Origin: Exiguobacterium acetylicum DSM 20416
GTDB taxonomy: Bacteria > Bacillota > Bacilli > Exiguobacteriales > Exiguobacteriaceae
Assembly: GCF_000702605.1 (NCBI RefSeq)
Contig: NZ_JNIR01000001.1
Span: 2,284,501 to 2,348,500 of the forward strand
Direction: 5' to 3'
Length of the DNA stretch: 64,000 nt
A program made the position numbers and the translations under genes. Positions within the stretch are counted from its first letter, which is position 1; each line of letters begins with the position of its first letter. The notes beneath the pieces are model-generated. The model was not told the DNA's origin, searched no databases, and worked only from the letters and a program-made list of their open reading frames with translations. Positions 53,199-61,690 of this stretch are shown here, in pieces.

Positions 53199-53792
53199 TC
53201 ATTTATTCGCTGCTGGTAATGCAATTCGGAGTTGTTTCTTACCAGACATCGTCTCATAAAATAGACTAAGTCGCCCTTCCGTCACGCGGAGCTGTTCCGA
53301 CGGAATGAAGACGATCCCAATCCGGCTTTCATCCGGCTGATACGTACCGTTCAAGGCATTAAACTGATCCGCGATCGTTACGATCTCGTCCGCTGTCTCA
53401 TACTCCCCGATTCTTGGTAAGATCTCGATTTCATCCGCTGATTGATTCGTCACTTTAACCGTGATTGCAAGCAACCGTCCCGTCTCCCCCATCACTTGGA
53501 GAAGCTTTTGCTTTTCGACTTTCATTTGAACGAGTGGCGTCTGCCGCGTTTTTTCCGTCGTATCGACGTCAAGCGTCTTCAGCTTCAATCCCGCCATCTC
53601 ATAGACGACACCAAGTCGATCTTCGCGATCAAACTGCTTCAGCTGCGCTTCATCAAGACGGATCGATGTTCGCGGTTTCGTCTCTTTCGCAGGCTCTTCC
53701 GCCTGAAACCAACCGAAGAGCGGGACCATGAATTTCGTTACGATGATAAGGACGAGCAAGCCCGACATCACATAAAACAATACTGTCTTCAC
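53199..53792 (-). CDS. single-pass membrane protein, unknown
   Basis: A GTG at 53792 with GAGG 6 nt upstream is preferred. The 197-residue protein has a membrane helix at its start (TVLFYVMSGLLVLIIVTKFMVP) and an extracellular part with beta-rich order (LLAITVKVTNQSADEIEILP), the sort of fold in DUF4352-like proteins that attach to surface machinery. It is the last gene of the sortase operon and follows the ATP-grasp gene by 14 bp. Family not recognised. Confidence 0.7.
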   Translation of the reverse strand: MKTVLFYVMSGLLVLIIVTKFMVPLFGWFQAEEPAKETKPRTSIRLDEAQLKQFDREDRLGVVYEMAGLKLKTLDVDTTEKTRQTPLVQMKVEKQKLLQVMGETGRLLAITVKVTNQSADEIEILPRIGEYETADEIVTIADQFNALNGTYQPDESRIGIVFIPSEQLRVTEGRLSLFYETMSGKKQLRIALPAANK

Positions 53793-53806
53793 ACGTCGCC
53801 TCTTTT

Positions 53807-54868
53807 CTAAGCCTCGATCCGTTCCTTCATCCATCCCCGATCGAGTCCATGTACACCGGGACGTCCATGTGTCGCAAGGTACTGGCAATACTGGACTGCG
53901 AGATATTCTGCCTGAAACTCGACATACCGCGTTCCCGGTAGACTGTTGACCTCATAGAGATAGATTTTTCCATCCGCACCAATCCCGACATCGATCCCGA
54001 GCGCATCGAGTGGGTAATCATAAAACGATTCGAAATAGACGGGGAATCGTCGCGCAAAGTCAACGATCCGTCGCGAGATCGCTTCATGTTGATCCGGATA
54101 GTTCTGCTTCATAAATATGTCCATCCGCGTCGTCGAAAACGCTCCATGACTGAGATGGCTGACCGATTCTTGGTGATTGTTGCTGACGAACGGAAAATAT
54201 TTGACGAGTTTCCATTGACCGTTCGCTCCCTTCGCGACATGGATCCGCATACAATACGAGTGTCCATGAATCGTTTGCGAGGCGATGAACGGCTGGACGA
54301 TCATCGGATTCCGTTTGGTCTCTTCTTCGATGCGGGTGATCAATTCCCCTGTCGAACAGACGGTTGACTCCAATAGATGGCTGAATCGATACTCGTCGCC
54401 TTTTGGTTCAATCGTATAAATCCGTTGCCCTTGTTTACCATTCGCCGGCTTGAAAACGACTTTTCCGTATTTCTCAATCAGCGGCAAAATCGTCTTTCCT
54501 TTCTTTACCCGGTGCATTGGAATCAAGACATCCTGAAACGTGCCTTCTTGTGCCAATTGACGTAGGACGACGTTTTTATTACCGATCCGGTGCGTCGTAA
54601 ACGGAATCTCGGTTGCGAGTCGCTTGAACAATTCTTTGTCCGCATCACTCAGTGGCAAATGATTATAGATGACATCCGGAAACTCATACATACTTTGATG
54701 CCACGCATCTTCGTCGAAGAAGAGTCCGCGGATCGTCCGATTTTCGAAATCAACATCGCGCGGTCGGAAAAAGAAGATGTCGACACCCATCGAGGCTCCG
54801 ATGACGCAGGCAATCTTATCGCGAAACTGGGGCGTCTCATTTAAGCGTAAAATTCCGATTCGTGTCAT
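53807..54868 (-). CDS. YheC/YheD-family ATP-grasp protein
   Basis: The 353-residue protein starts with the YheC/D region (MTRIGILRLNETPQF) and has the ATP-grasp parts: KPANGKQGQRIYTIEP (lysine and glycine-rich loop), SYCMRIHVAKGANGQW, and the metal-binding acidic end DVGIGADGKIYLYEVNSLPGTRY. Members occur in spore-formers as coat-associated proteins and ligate carboxyl to amino groups in principle. Here it lies in a sortase operon, overlapping the sortase by 4 nt. A peptide-like modification of a surface molecule is a reasonable guess. Confidence 0.85.
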   Translation of the reverse strand: MTRIGILRLNETPQFRDKIACVIGASMGVDIFFFRPRDVDFENRTIRGLFFDEDAWHQSMYEFPDVIYNHLPLSDADKELFKRLATEIPFTTHRIGNKNVVLRQLAQEGTFQDVLIPMHRVKKGKTILPLIEKYGKVVFKPANGKQGQRIYTIEPKGDEYRFSHLLESTVCSTGELITRIEEETKRNPMIVQPFIASQTIHGHSYCMRIHVAKGANGQWKLVKYFPFVSNNHQESVSHLSHGAFSTTRMDIFMKQNYPDQHEAISRRIVDFARRFPVYFESFYDYPLDALGIDVGIGADGKIYLYEVNSLPGTRYVEFQAEYLAVQYCQYLATHGRPGVHGLDRGWMKERIEA

Positions 54869-55482
54869 GACGCATCCTCCTCGACGGGTTCAAAATAGAT
54901 CAAATAACGTTCCGTACTGTCCGTGACGTTATAAAACGGATAACAGGTCGAAACGACGAGTGACTCCTGCTTCGTTGACTCAAGAACCCGCGTATCTTTG
55001 TAATCGACGATTTCGCTCGATTGCATGACGTAGCGATAGGAACCGTTCGCGAGATAGAGGACGACCTCGTCGCCCTTCTTCAGCTTACTGATCTTCGAGA
55101 ACGTCGTATCGTTATGTCCCGCGAGGAAAATCCGGTCGCCTTGACCAGGAAATGCTGTCTCCGGATGATGGCCGACTCCTTTAGCAAGTGTCGCATCATC
55201 AACGCCTTCAAGCACCGGTAACTCCATCTCAAGTGACGGCACTCTTAAATATCCGACCGTCTCGCCCGTTTGAAAGAGGACATCCTCTGTCTTCTCCTTC
55301 GACCGTTTACTCGTTGTTTCTGATTTTGCTGTGGTCGATGACGTTCCTTCTGCCTGGACGACATCTTTTGCTTTCGCTAGTTCCGTCGTCAAGGTCTGCT
55401 GAACCGTCAGTTTCTGATAGCCGACGTAACCGAGCAACAAAAGTCCGATCACCAGTAATCCTGTCGATAGGCGTCGCATCAT
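54865..55482 (-). CDS. class D-like sortase
   Basis: GGAGGT 6 nt before 55482 sets the start. The 205-residue protein has an N-terminal helix, a Ser/Thr/Lys linker and a sortase core: His in IFLAGHNDTTFSKI, Cys in VVSTCYPFYNV and Arg in ERYLIYF, with class D-like STCYPF. It overlaps both neighbours by 4 nt. Its likely substrate is the LPNTS protein encoded 2 kb upstream in the same orientation. Confidence 0.9.
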   Translation of the reverse strand: MMRRLSTGLLVIGLLLLGYVGYQKLTVQQTLTTELAKAKDVVQAEGTSSTTAKSETTSKRSKEKTEDVLFQTGETVGYLRVPSLEMELPVLEGVDDATLAKGVGHHPETAFPGQGDRIFLAGHNDTTFSKISKLKKGDEVVLYLANGSYRYVMQSSEIVDYKDTRVLESTKQESLVVSTCYPFYNVTDSTERYLIYFEPVEEDAS

Positions 55483-57107
55483 GACGGCACCTCCTTCAAC
55501 ATTCGTGTCCATGCCCGGCAATAACCAGATAAATTATGCTCGACGTCATCGATCCGAACCCGCATCGAGTGGTGCCGGATGTAAAAACTTCCGAGAATCC
55601 GACCGGGTTTCTTCATATACATCGCGACTTCCGGATAAAAGAAACCGTTTCGCTGATAGATCATCCGTCGTTCAATCGTCTGGTCGAGCCAGTCGAGTGG
55701 AAAGTCTGCTAATAAGTCGACTCGTCCAAGCGCTTCGATCCGGTCGATCATCTCGCGTGCCGCAAGCATCAGTTCAAGGAACGTCGGGTACGTCGTTTCC
55801 CGGTGATGAATGAAGTCGAGTTTCGGGGAGACGTTCTTGAGACCGAACTGGAAATAACGCTCTTCCGGCAACCATTTCGTTAACTCGTTCGCACTATAGC
55901 TCAACCAATGATCGTGGAATTTCCAGTACGATTTAGCGATGAAATGATCAAATGATTGGACGACACTATCGAGCCAACGGGAATCGGGATCGAGTGCGTA
56001 CAACCGCATCAAGGCGTATGTCGCTTCCCCTTCGTAATAGATGATCCGGAAGGCTTCCTTTAACGCAAACGACGGATACTCGAGCACATGCAGATATTGT
56101 CCCGACGGTTGTTGCAGTGAAAGAATGCCTGTTGCGAGTCGTTGACTGAGTCGTAGATCATCCATCGTCTGAAATGTCTGCATGTATTCCGTCAATGCTA
56201 AGATCGCTGCAGCATTCGCGCCGAGTTTGATTTCGTTTGATTCGCGATCAAGCACGAAGGAACGCTCCCCTTCATGTACGATCAATTCCTCGATCAAATA
56301 GCGTTTTGCTCGATCGATTGCTTGGCGTAATCGTTCGCTTGGTGTCAGTCGATAGGCTTCAATCATTGAATAGAGTGTACTTGCATGACGTAAGCTGTTA
56401 TAGAACTTAATCGGTTTATCAAAGCATGGGAAGTAACCATATTGGAAGCGACCATTCGCCCGGACTTGGCGAGCAAGATACTCACTCGACTGGGCGACGA
56501 TTGTCTTGATTTCAGAAGGAAGTTGACTTGTCGTCTCACGGATTTTTTCAACATCACGTATGACTTCAAGTACATGCGGTGTTTCGTCTGCGAAAACACC
56601 TAGCGTATCAAAGAGGAGGCATGGACTTGTCGGATGAAAGTTCATCCGCTCCGTCCGCCCTTGTTGGTGCGCATAATTGCTCAAGTTCGTTAGATTGATG
56701 TGTAGTTCTGGATGCGTCGGATCTTGTGTCAAAACGGCATTACCATTCAATTCTTCTTCTAGATAGGCACATTGCATCTTCCGATCAAACGCGATTCCGT
56801 ACCGGAAGTAATTTTTCCGTGTGTCTTTCACTCGCTCGTTTAAGGTCTCAAACGAGAGTGCCTCAAAGTTTCGGGCGATGTCGAGCTTCAACCACGCTAC
56901 TTCTGGTTGTTGGCGGAGCCAATTGCGTGCTTGATCTTTTACGGATTGTAGCCCTTTACCTTGGAATCGAACGACACGGGCTCGCTCCGATGCTTGTCCG
57001 AGTGAGACGAATAACATCATCTGACGATTCCAGTAGTAGATATCATCAGTCTTCATGTGTTGTTCCAGTACATCCATGGCAGTGGTGAATCGGTTGAGCA
57101 GGTCCAT
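55479..57107 (-). CDS. large cytosolic alpha-helical protein of unknown function
   Basis: ATG at 57107 with AGGAG 11 nt upstream; a GTG at 57119 overlaps that site. The 542-residue protein has no signal peptide. The N-terminal 200 residues are mixed (FRYGIAFDRKMQCAYLEEELNGNAVL). The rest looks like helical hairpin repeats of a six-hairpin barrel (FYNSLRHASTLYSMIEAYRL, NAAAILALTEYMQTF, EGEATYALMRLYALDPDSRWL). Glycosidase or lyase barrels look like this, but no catalytic residue can be named. It leads a tight operon with sortase and ATP-grasp genes. It shares the toroid look, not sequence, with the gene at 12624. Confidence 0.7.
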   Translation of the reverse strand: MDLLNRFTTAMDVLEQHMKTDDIYYWNRQMMLFVSLGQASERARVVRFQGKGLQSVKDQARNWLRQQPEVAWLKLDIARNFEALSFETLNERVKDTRKNYFRYGIAFDRKMQCAYLEEELNGNAVLTQDPTHPELHINLTNLSNYAHQQGRTERMNFHPTSPCLLFDTLGVFADETPHVLEVIRDVEKIRETTSQLPSEIKTIVAQSSEYLARQVRANGRFQYGYFPCFDKPIKFYNSLRHASTLYSMIEAYRLTPSERLRQAIDRAKRYLIEELIVHEGERSFVLDRESNEIKLGANAAAILALTEYMQTFQTMDDLRLSQRLATGILSLQQPSGQYLHVLEYPSFALKEAFRIIYYEGEATYALMRLYALDPDSRWLDSVVQSFDHFIAKSYWKFHDHWLSYSANELTKWLPEERYFQFGLKNVSPKLDFIHHRETTYPTFLELMLAAREMIDRIEALGRVDLLADFPLDWLDQTIERRMIYQRNGFFYPEVAMYMKKPGRILGSFYIRHHSMRVRIDDVEHNLSGYCRAWTRMLKEVPS

Positions 57108-57186
57108 GTTCAGCTTCACTCCTATTCTAAAAGGATGAATCGCAGTGAGGCACAGATGGCCCCACTACGATTAACTACAGCATGAC

Positions 57187-59574
57187 TTACTCTTGTGGAC
57201 GGCGACGGAACAGTTTCGTGAACAATCCGGCAGCTGTCGCAAGCATTCCCATGAGGGTGATCAAGAACAGATTTTCCGAAGTATTCGGTAACGTACCACC
57301 GACGATTCGTTTGACTGGTTGAGTGATCGGTTTTGAAACGAGTGGTGATTTATTGATTGGTGCACTGACTGTGTTTACTGGCAATGTCGGCTTGACGCTT
57401 GGTCCATTTACAGCGCCAGTCGAAGGAGCTGGCTTGACGTTCGGACCTGAGACAGGGCTCGTTCCAGGAGTTGGTGTGACAACCGGACCATTTCCTGGTG
57501 GAGTCGTTGGTGGCGTGACGACAGGAATCGGGATGATGACATTGTCATTGTCGTTATCATCGTTCGGATTCGAGACGTTGTCTGGATCCTCTTTCCCATC
57601 ATTGTCGTTATCCTTGTCTCCACCATTGTTATTATCATTGTCACCATCATTATCTTGATCCGCATCGGCGTCAGCATCTGCATCTGCATCGGCATCTGCG
57701 TCAGCATCGGCGTCAGCGTCAGCATCAGCATCGGCGTCAGCATCAGCATCAGCGTCAGCGTCAGCGTCAGCATCGGCATCCGCATCAGCGTCAGCGTCAG
57801 CGTCAGCATCAGCATCAGCATCGGCATCAGCGTCAGCATCAGCATCAGCATCAGCGTCAGCATCGGCATCAGCGTCAGCATCGGCATCAGCGTCAGCATC
57901 AGCATCCGCATCGGCGTCCGCATCGGCGTCAGCGTCAGCATCTGCATCGGCGTCAGCATCTGCATCTGCGTCAGCGTCAGCGTCAGCATCGGCATCCGCA
58001 TCAGCATCCGCATCAGCGTCAGCATCGGCATCAGCGTCAGCATCGGCGTCAGCATCAGCATCCGCATCGGCATCCGCATCAGCGTCGGCGTCAGCATCTG
58101 CGTCAGCGTCGGCATCCGCATCGGCGTCAGCGTCGGCATCGGCGTCAGCATCCGCATCAGCGTCAGCATCGGCGTCAGCGTCGGCATCAGCATCTGCGTC
58201 AGCATCGGCATCTGCGTCAGCGTCGGCATCCGCATCAGCATCTGCGTCGGCATCAGCGTCTGCGTCTGCGTCGGCATCAGCGTCGGCATCCGCATCTGCG
58301 TCGGCATCAGCGTCGGCATCAGCATCTGCGTCAGCATCAGCATCTGCGTCGGCGTCGGCATCTGCGTCGGCGTCAGCATCTGCGTCAGCGTCGGCATCCG
58401 CATCGGCGTCAGCGTCGGCATCGGCGTCGGCGTCGGCATCAGCGTCAGCATCAGCGTCTCCATCTGCCTCTTCATCAAAGACGATCGTATCTTGACCATC
58501 TAAATCGGCCAGCAGTTGTGCATCAATTGCAGACGTATTGACGACAGACCCTGTAACAACAACTTCGTCTTGAGCAACTCCAGCCGGTTTATCAACGATG
58601 ACATCGGCATTAACAGAAGTTGGTCCAAGTACTTGTACACCTGCGAGTTCATTCGACAAGTTCACTGTATCGTTCGTTACTGCCGTTAAAAGACTGTTCA
58701 CACCTGGCAGTAAATTTTTGACTGGGTTTAAAACAGGATCAATTAAGTTTCCTGCTATTCCGGATAGTTTTAAATTCGTGATGGCATTGACTAAATCGGT
58801 TAAGGCGTCTTGGACAACTTGTTTCGTTACCGTATCAAGATGCTGTCCTAAACCATCACTAAAATCGATGACGATTGAACCATCCGGATTAATCGTGACT
58901 GGAGCAGAACCTTCGTAATCCAAAAGATCCGAAAGGGCGGTATCTAAATTCTGTAGATTATCCAGAGCATCCGTTAATTCTGTGAGCCCCTCCACTCTCA
59001 ACAAACTACCTACGACTGGAGTACGTTGTAATCGATCGATACCCGCTAATAGGTCAGTCACAGTATCTGCTACTGTTCCCGTCAACGGATCTAGCTGTCC
59101 TTTAAGCGTCGGTAAATCTTCAAGTGTGATGGGTAATAATTCAACACTGACCGACGCATTACCGTTCGCCTGCATTTTTCCCGCTAAATCTGGAATGTTG
59201 AAGACAGCCACCCGGTCTGGGTTCAATACTTCCGCATCGGCTAATCCGACACCGGTTAAATTAAGGGCTAAATCATAGTTATCCGGTTGTTCCGTCAGAT
59301 TTGCATTGACCGCGACATCCGTCAGTAGTTGAACTTCAGCTAAACTGACTCGATTCGGTCCTTGGACGAGTGAGTTTCGCACCGAATTCGCGAATTGGCT
59401 TTGTTGCGTCTGAAACTTCTTTTCAGAATTCTCAGCTGCTTCGGTTTTTGTATAAGTGAATGAGATCGGAGAGAGGGCGAGAGAGGACGCTGCCAGCAGT
59501 TTCACTAGTCTTCGTGTGTGGTTTCTATGGTGTCGATTCATCTTCTTTCGAAAATCAGGTGCTTTTTTCTTCAT
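57187..59574 (-). CDS. Asp-Ala repeat surface protein with LPNTS sortase signal
   Basis: AGGAGTGTTGAA precedes the ATG. The 795-residue protein has an unusually long signal peptide (about 1-45) of the kind on large wall proteins. A folded domain follows (about 48-370) with repeated turns such as [19 protein letters not shown], like the choice-of-anchor/adhesive domains of actinobacterial and Firmicute proteins. Next come 133 Asp-Ala dipeptides (residues 373-639), an Asn/Asp stretch, and a Pro/Val/Thr stretch with repeats ([20 protein letters not shown]). The C-terminus is LPNTS (762-766), a helix and RRRPQE. A sortase of class D lies two genes on. Confidence 0.9.
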   Translation of the reverse strand: MKKKAPDFRKKMNRHHRNHTRRLVKLLAASSLALSPISFTYTKTEAAENSEKKFQTQQSQFANSVRNSLVQGPNRVSLAEVQLLTDVAVNANLTEQPDNYDLALNLTGVGLADAEVLNPDRVAVFNIPDLAGKMQANGNASVSVELLPITLEDLPTLKGQLDPLTGTVADTVTDLLAGIDRLQRTPVVGSLLRVEGLTELTDALDNLQNLDTALSDLLDYEGSAPVTINPDGSIVIDFSDGLGQHLDTVTKQVVQDALTDLVNAITNLKLSGIAGNLIDPVLNPVKNLLPGVNSLLTAVTNDTVNLSNELAGVQVLGPTSVNADVIVDKPAGVAQDEVVVTGSVVNTSAIDAQLLADLDGQDTIVFDEEADGDADADADADADADADADADADADADADADADADADADADADADADADADADADADADADADADADADADADADADADADADADADADADADADADADADADADADADADADADADADADADADADADADADADADADADADADADADADADADADADADADADADADADADADADADADADADADADADADADADADADADADADADADADADADADADADADADADADADADADADADADADADADADADADADADADADADADADQDNDGDNDNNNGGDKDNDNDGKEDPDNVSNPNDDNDNDNVIIPIPVVTPPTTPPGNGPVVTPTPGTSPVSGPNVKPAPSTGAVNGPSVKPTLPVNTVSAPINKSPLVSKPITQPVKRIVGGTLPNTSENLFLITLMGMLATAAGLFTKLFRRRPQE
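57658..58458 (-). repeat. 801-bp hexanucleotide repeat coding for Asp-Ala
   Basis: The unit is GA(T/C)-GC(N), repeated about 133 times. All four Ala codons and both Asp codons occur in a mosaic, so DNA copies are not identical although the protein is a perfect (DA)n. This recalls the SD repeats of staphylococcal Sdr proteins. Long frames on the other strand and in other phases in this stretch are by-products. Confidence 0.95.
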
Positions 59575-59850
59575 TTCAACACTCCTTTTCTACGGAAAAA
59601 ATAATCGTACACCTATTATTATGCATGCAATTCCCATGAAAATATACAATTTTTTACAAAAACAATGTTTAAATAGTTATTATTAACCAGTATTTTAGAT
59701 ATTAATTTACTATAAAAATATAAATAATATATATTATGAATAATTACGCGTTAATATATATTGTAATTTTATTTCATGCTAGTTCTATCCATTTTGTGTA
59801 AAAACGGCTTATTTCAATTTTATATGACCATAGTTTTAAAAAACGCAAAA
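59575..59850. other. AT-rich intergenic region before the Asp-Ala protein gene
   Basis: Strongly AT-rich stretch with many AATATAT and TTAAATA runs, ending at the terminator at 59851-59878. It holds the upstream region of the surface protein gene, but many TA-rich -10-like words prevent naming one promoter. No gene seen. Confidence 0.5.
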
Positions 59851-59878
59851 AGACCTACGAGCGTCTGCTCGTAGGTCT
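59851..59878 (-). terminator. terminator of the winged-helix gene
   Basis: AGACCTACGAGC pairs perfectly with GCTCGTAGGTCT around 4 nt, followed on the minus strand by TTTTTGCG. Confidence 0.9.
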
Positions 59879-59891
59879 AGAAACCTGCTTT

Positions 59892-60215
59892 TTAGTATCG
59901 AATGTGTTGCTTACTCCAACGGATCGATTCCTTGAACTGTCGGACGAGATCTTCAGCCGGTGCCGTCAAATAATAGGCAAGTCCGTGCACTTTCTCAGAC
60001 ATCTGCTGGATGACGAGTCCATCTTCGATCAGCTCCTGTAATTGTTCGAGGATTTGACCGTGCGATTGATCGATCCGTTGCTCGAGTTCCCCGATCGTCA
60101 ACGCACCATCACGCAAGAGATAAATGATGCTCGACTTCAGACTGTTCTCGAAGTTGTGTTGAAATTTTTGCAACGCCAGTAAATCGGCTTGTTCTTCGGT
60201 ATGACGTGAATCCAT
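59892..60215 (-). CDS. winged-helix transcriptional regulator
   Basis: A 107-residue protein with a winged helix-turn-helix of the ArsR/PadR type: SSIIYLLRDGALTIGELEQRI, DQSHGQILEQLQELIEDGLV (recognition helix), then the wing (QQMSEKVHGLAYYLT) and a C-terminal helix for dimer contact. No metal-binding Cys is present. Targets unknown; it is near the permease gene on the same strand. Confidence 0.8.
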   Translation of the reverse strand: MDSRHTEEQADLLALQKFQHNFENSLKSSIIYLLRDGALTIGELEQRIDQSHGQILEQLQELIEDGLVIQQMSEKVHGLAYYLTAPAEDLVRQFKESIRWSKQHIRY

Positions 60216-60282
60216 CTGATTCCTGCCCCCTTTTTCTTAACTACCTCTTCAGTATGACGCACTTTTACGTGAATTTCAAAAC

Positions 60283-61440
60283 TCAATCGCGATCGGTGAT
60301 GATCGTATCGAACGTCTTCTCTTCCTCCGTGATGACCATCTTCTTTTGCGACCGGAGATGATACAGGCGACGGATGTTCAAGATGACTACCTTCATGACA
60401 GCGTAGAACGGAACACCCAGCAAGACGCCGAAAAATCCAGCGATGTTCCCTGCGACGAGCAAGACGATGATAATTGTCAATGGATGGACATCAAGTGTTT
60501 TCCCTTGCACAAGTGGTGACATGATGTGCGAATCGATCTGTTGCGCGACCGTCATGACGATGATCGCATAGATCGCAAGAATCGGATCCTGGATGAACCC
60601 GACGATCAACGCCGGAATGACACCGAGAACCGGACCAAGGAACGGAATGATGTTCGTCAATGTCGCAAACAAGGCGAGCAACAACGCATAATCGATCCCG
60701 ATGATCAGATATCCGATATAGGCGATAATTCCGACACCGATACTGACGATGACTTGTCCTCGGATATAGCTCATGATCGTCAAGTGGACATCACCAAGGA
60801 TTTTTTTCGTTTCCTTATGATACTCATACGGCATCAGTTTAACGAGATTACCTTTAAGCTTATCACCATCAAGCAACATGTAGATCAACATGATCGGAAT
60901 GATGACGATCGTCACGACCGTCGTCGTCAGAACACTGACGAACCCACCGACACCTGTACCGATGTTCTTTAGGAACGTCGACGCATACTCCGAGATGTTC
61001 CCAGAGAACTTATTGAATAAGTTGTCTTGACCCGTCATGAATCGTGAAAAGAAGGCACTGTTCTCCAGTTGTTCCCGAACATCGACCAATTGCCGCTGGA
61101 ACTGTGTCGCAAGCGTCGGAATCGAATTGACGAACTGTGTGATCTGCTCCGATAACATCGGACCAAAGATGAATCCGAGTGTCGTTAAAATACCGATCAA
61201 ACCAACGAGGACGATCAAAACAGCCGGGCGCCGCTTCATCTTTTTCTCAAGCAACTCGACGATTGGTAGCAGGACATAATAGAGAATCCCAGCGATCGCG
61301 AGGGGTGGTACGACCATCTGAAGCAGAATCGCGACTGGTCGGAACAGGAACGTCACATGATCACCAATCCAGACGATGATCAGTAATGTCATAACCCACC
61401 AGGCGAATCGGTACCACTTGTTTTCAAACATTTTTTGCAT
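60283..61440 (-). CDS. AI-2E family (UPF0118/PerM) permease
   Basis: The 385-residue membrane protein has the family layout: several N-terminal helices, the soluble loop (ISEYASTFLKNIGTGVG), and the conserved C-terminal block with GIIAYIGYLIIGIDYALLLALFATLTNIIPFLGPVLGVIPALIVG, a GP-rich re-entrant element. Members export small molecules or act as Na+/H+ antiporters; substrate unknown. It is divergent from the histidine kinase gene. Confidence 0.9.
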   Translation of the reverse strand: MQKMFENKWYRFAWWVMTLLIIVWIGDHVTFLFRPVAILLQMVVPPLAIAGILYYVLLPIVELLEKKMKRRPAVLIVLVGLIGILTTLGFIFGPMLSEQITQFVNSIPTLATQFQRQLVDVREQLENSAFFSRFMTGQDNLFNKFSGNISEYASTFLKNIGTGVGGFVSVLTTTVVTIVIIPIMLIYMLLDGDKLKGNLVKLMPYEYHKETKKILGDVHLTIMSYIRGQVIVSIGVGIIAYIGYLIIGIDYALLLALFATLTNIIPFLGPVLGVIPALIVGFIQDPILAIYAIIVMTVAQQIDSHIMSPLVQGKTLDVHPLTIIIVLLVAGNIAGFFGVLLGVPFYAVMKVVILNIRRLYHLRSQKKMVITEEEKTFDTIITDRD

Positions 61441-61690
61441 CTAACCACTTCCCTACGTAAAAGAATAAAGTTCAATATCCTCTTTAGTTTTCCTTAAAAT
61501 GATACTTCTTAATCCTTATTCTTAAAAAATGTATAGTTCGTTATGTAGATAAGAAATATATGATATATTTGTTTCAGTGATTTTTGCAGATTCAAATTTG
61601 ATGGTGTGTCCGTTTCTGCGTAAGATGAGTATATTCGATATTTAAGCAACCTTTTTTATACATGTAAAATAGAATACGGAGGAAATCCTA

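Noticed and set aside
57658-58458. Repeat considered as a CRISPR array
   Set aside because: The unit is 6 bp without spacers and codes for a regular dipeptide in frame with a secreted protein.
57655-58503. Long open frames rich in Ser-Ile-Gly on the plus strand and Met-Pro-Thr on the minus strand in the repeat
   Set aside because: They are by-products of a 6-bp repeat: such repeats lack stops in several frames. The (DA)n frame has a signal peptide, LPNTS and a ribosome binding site.
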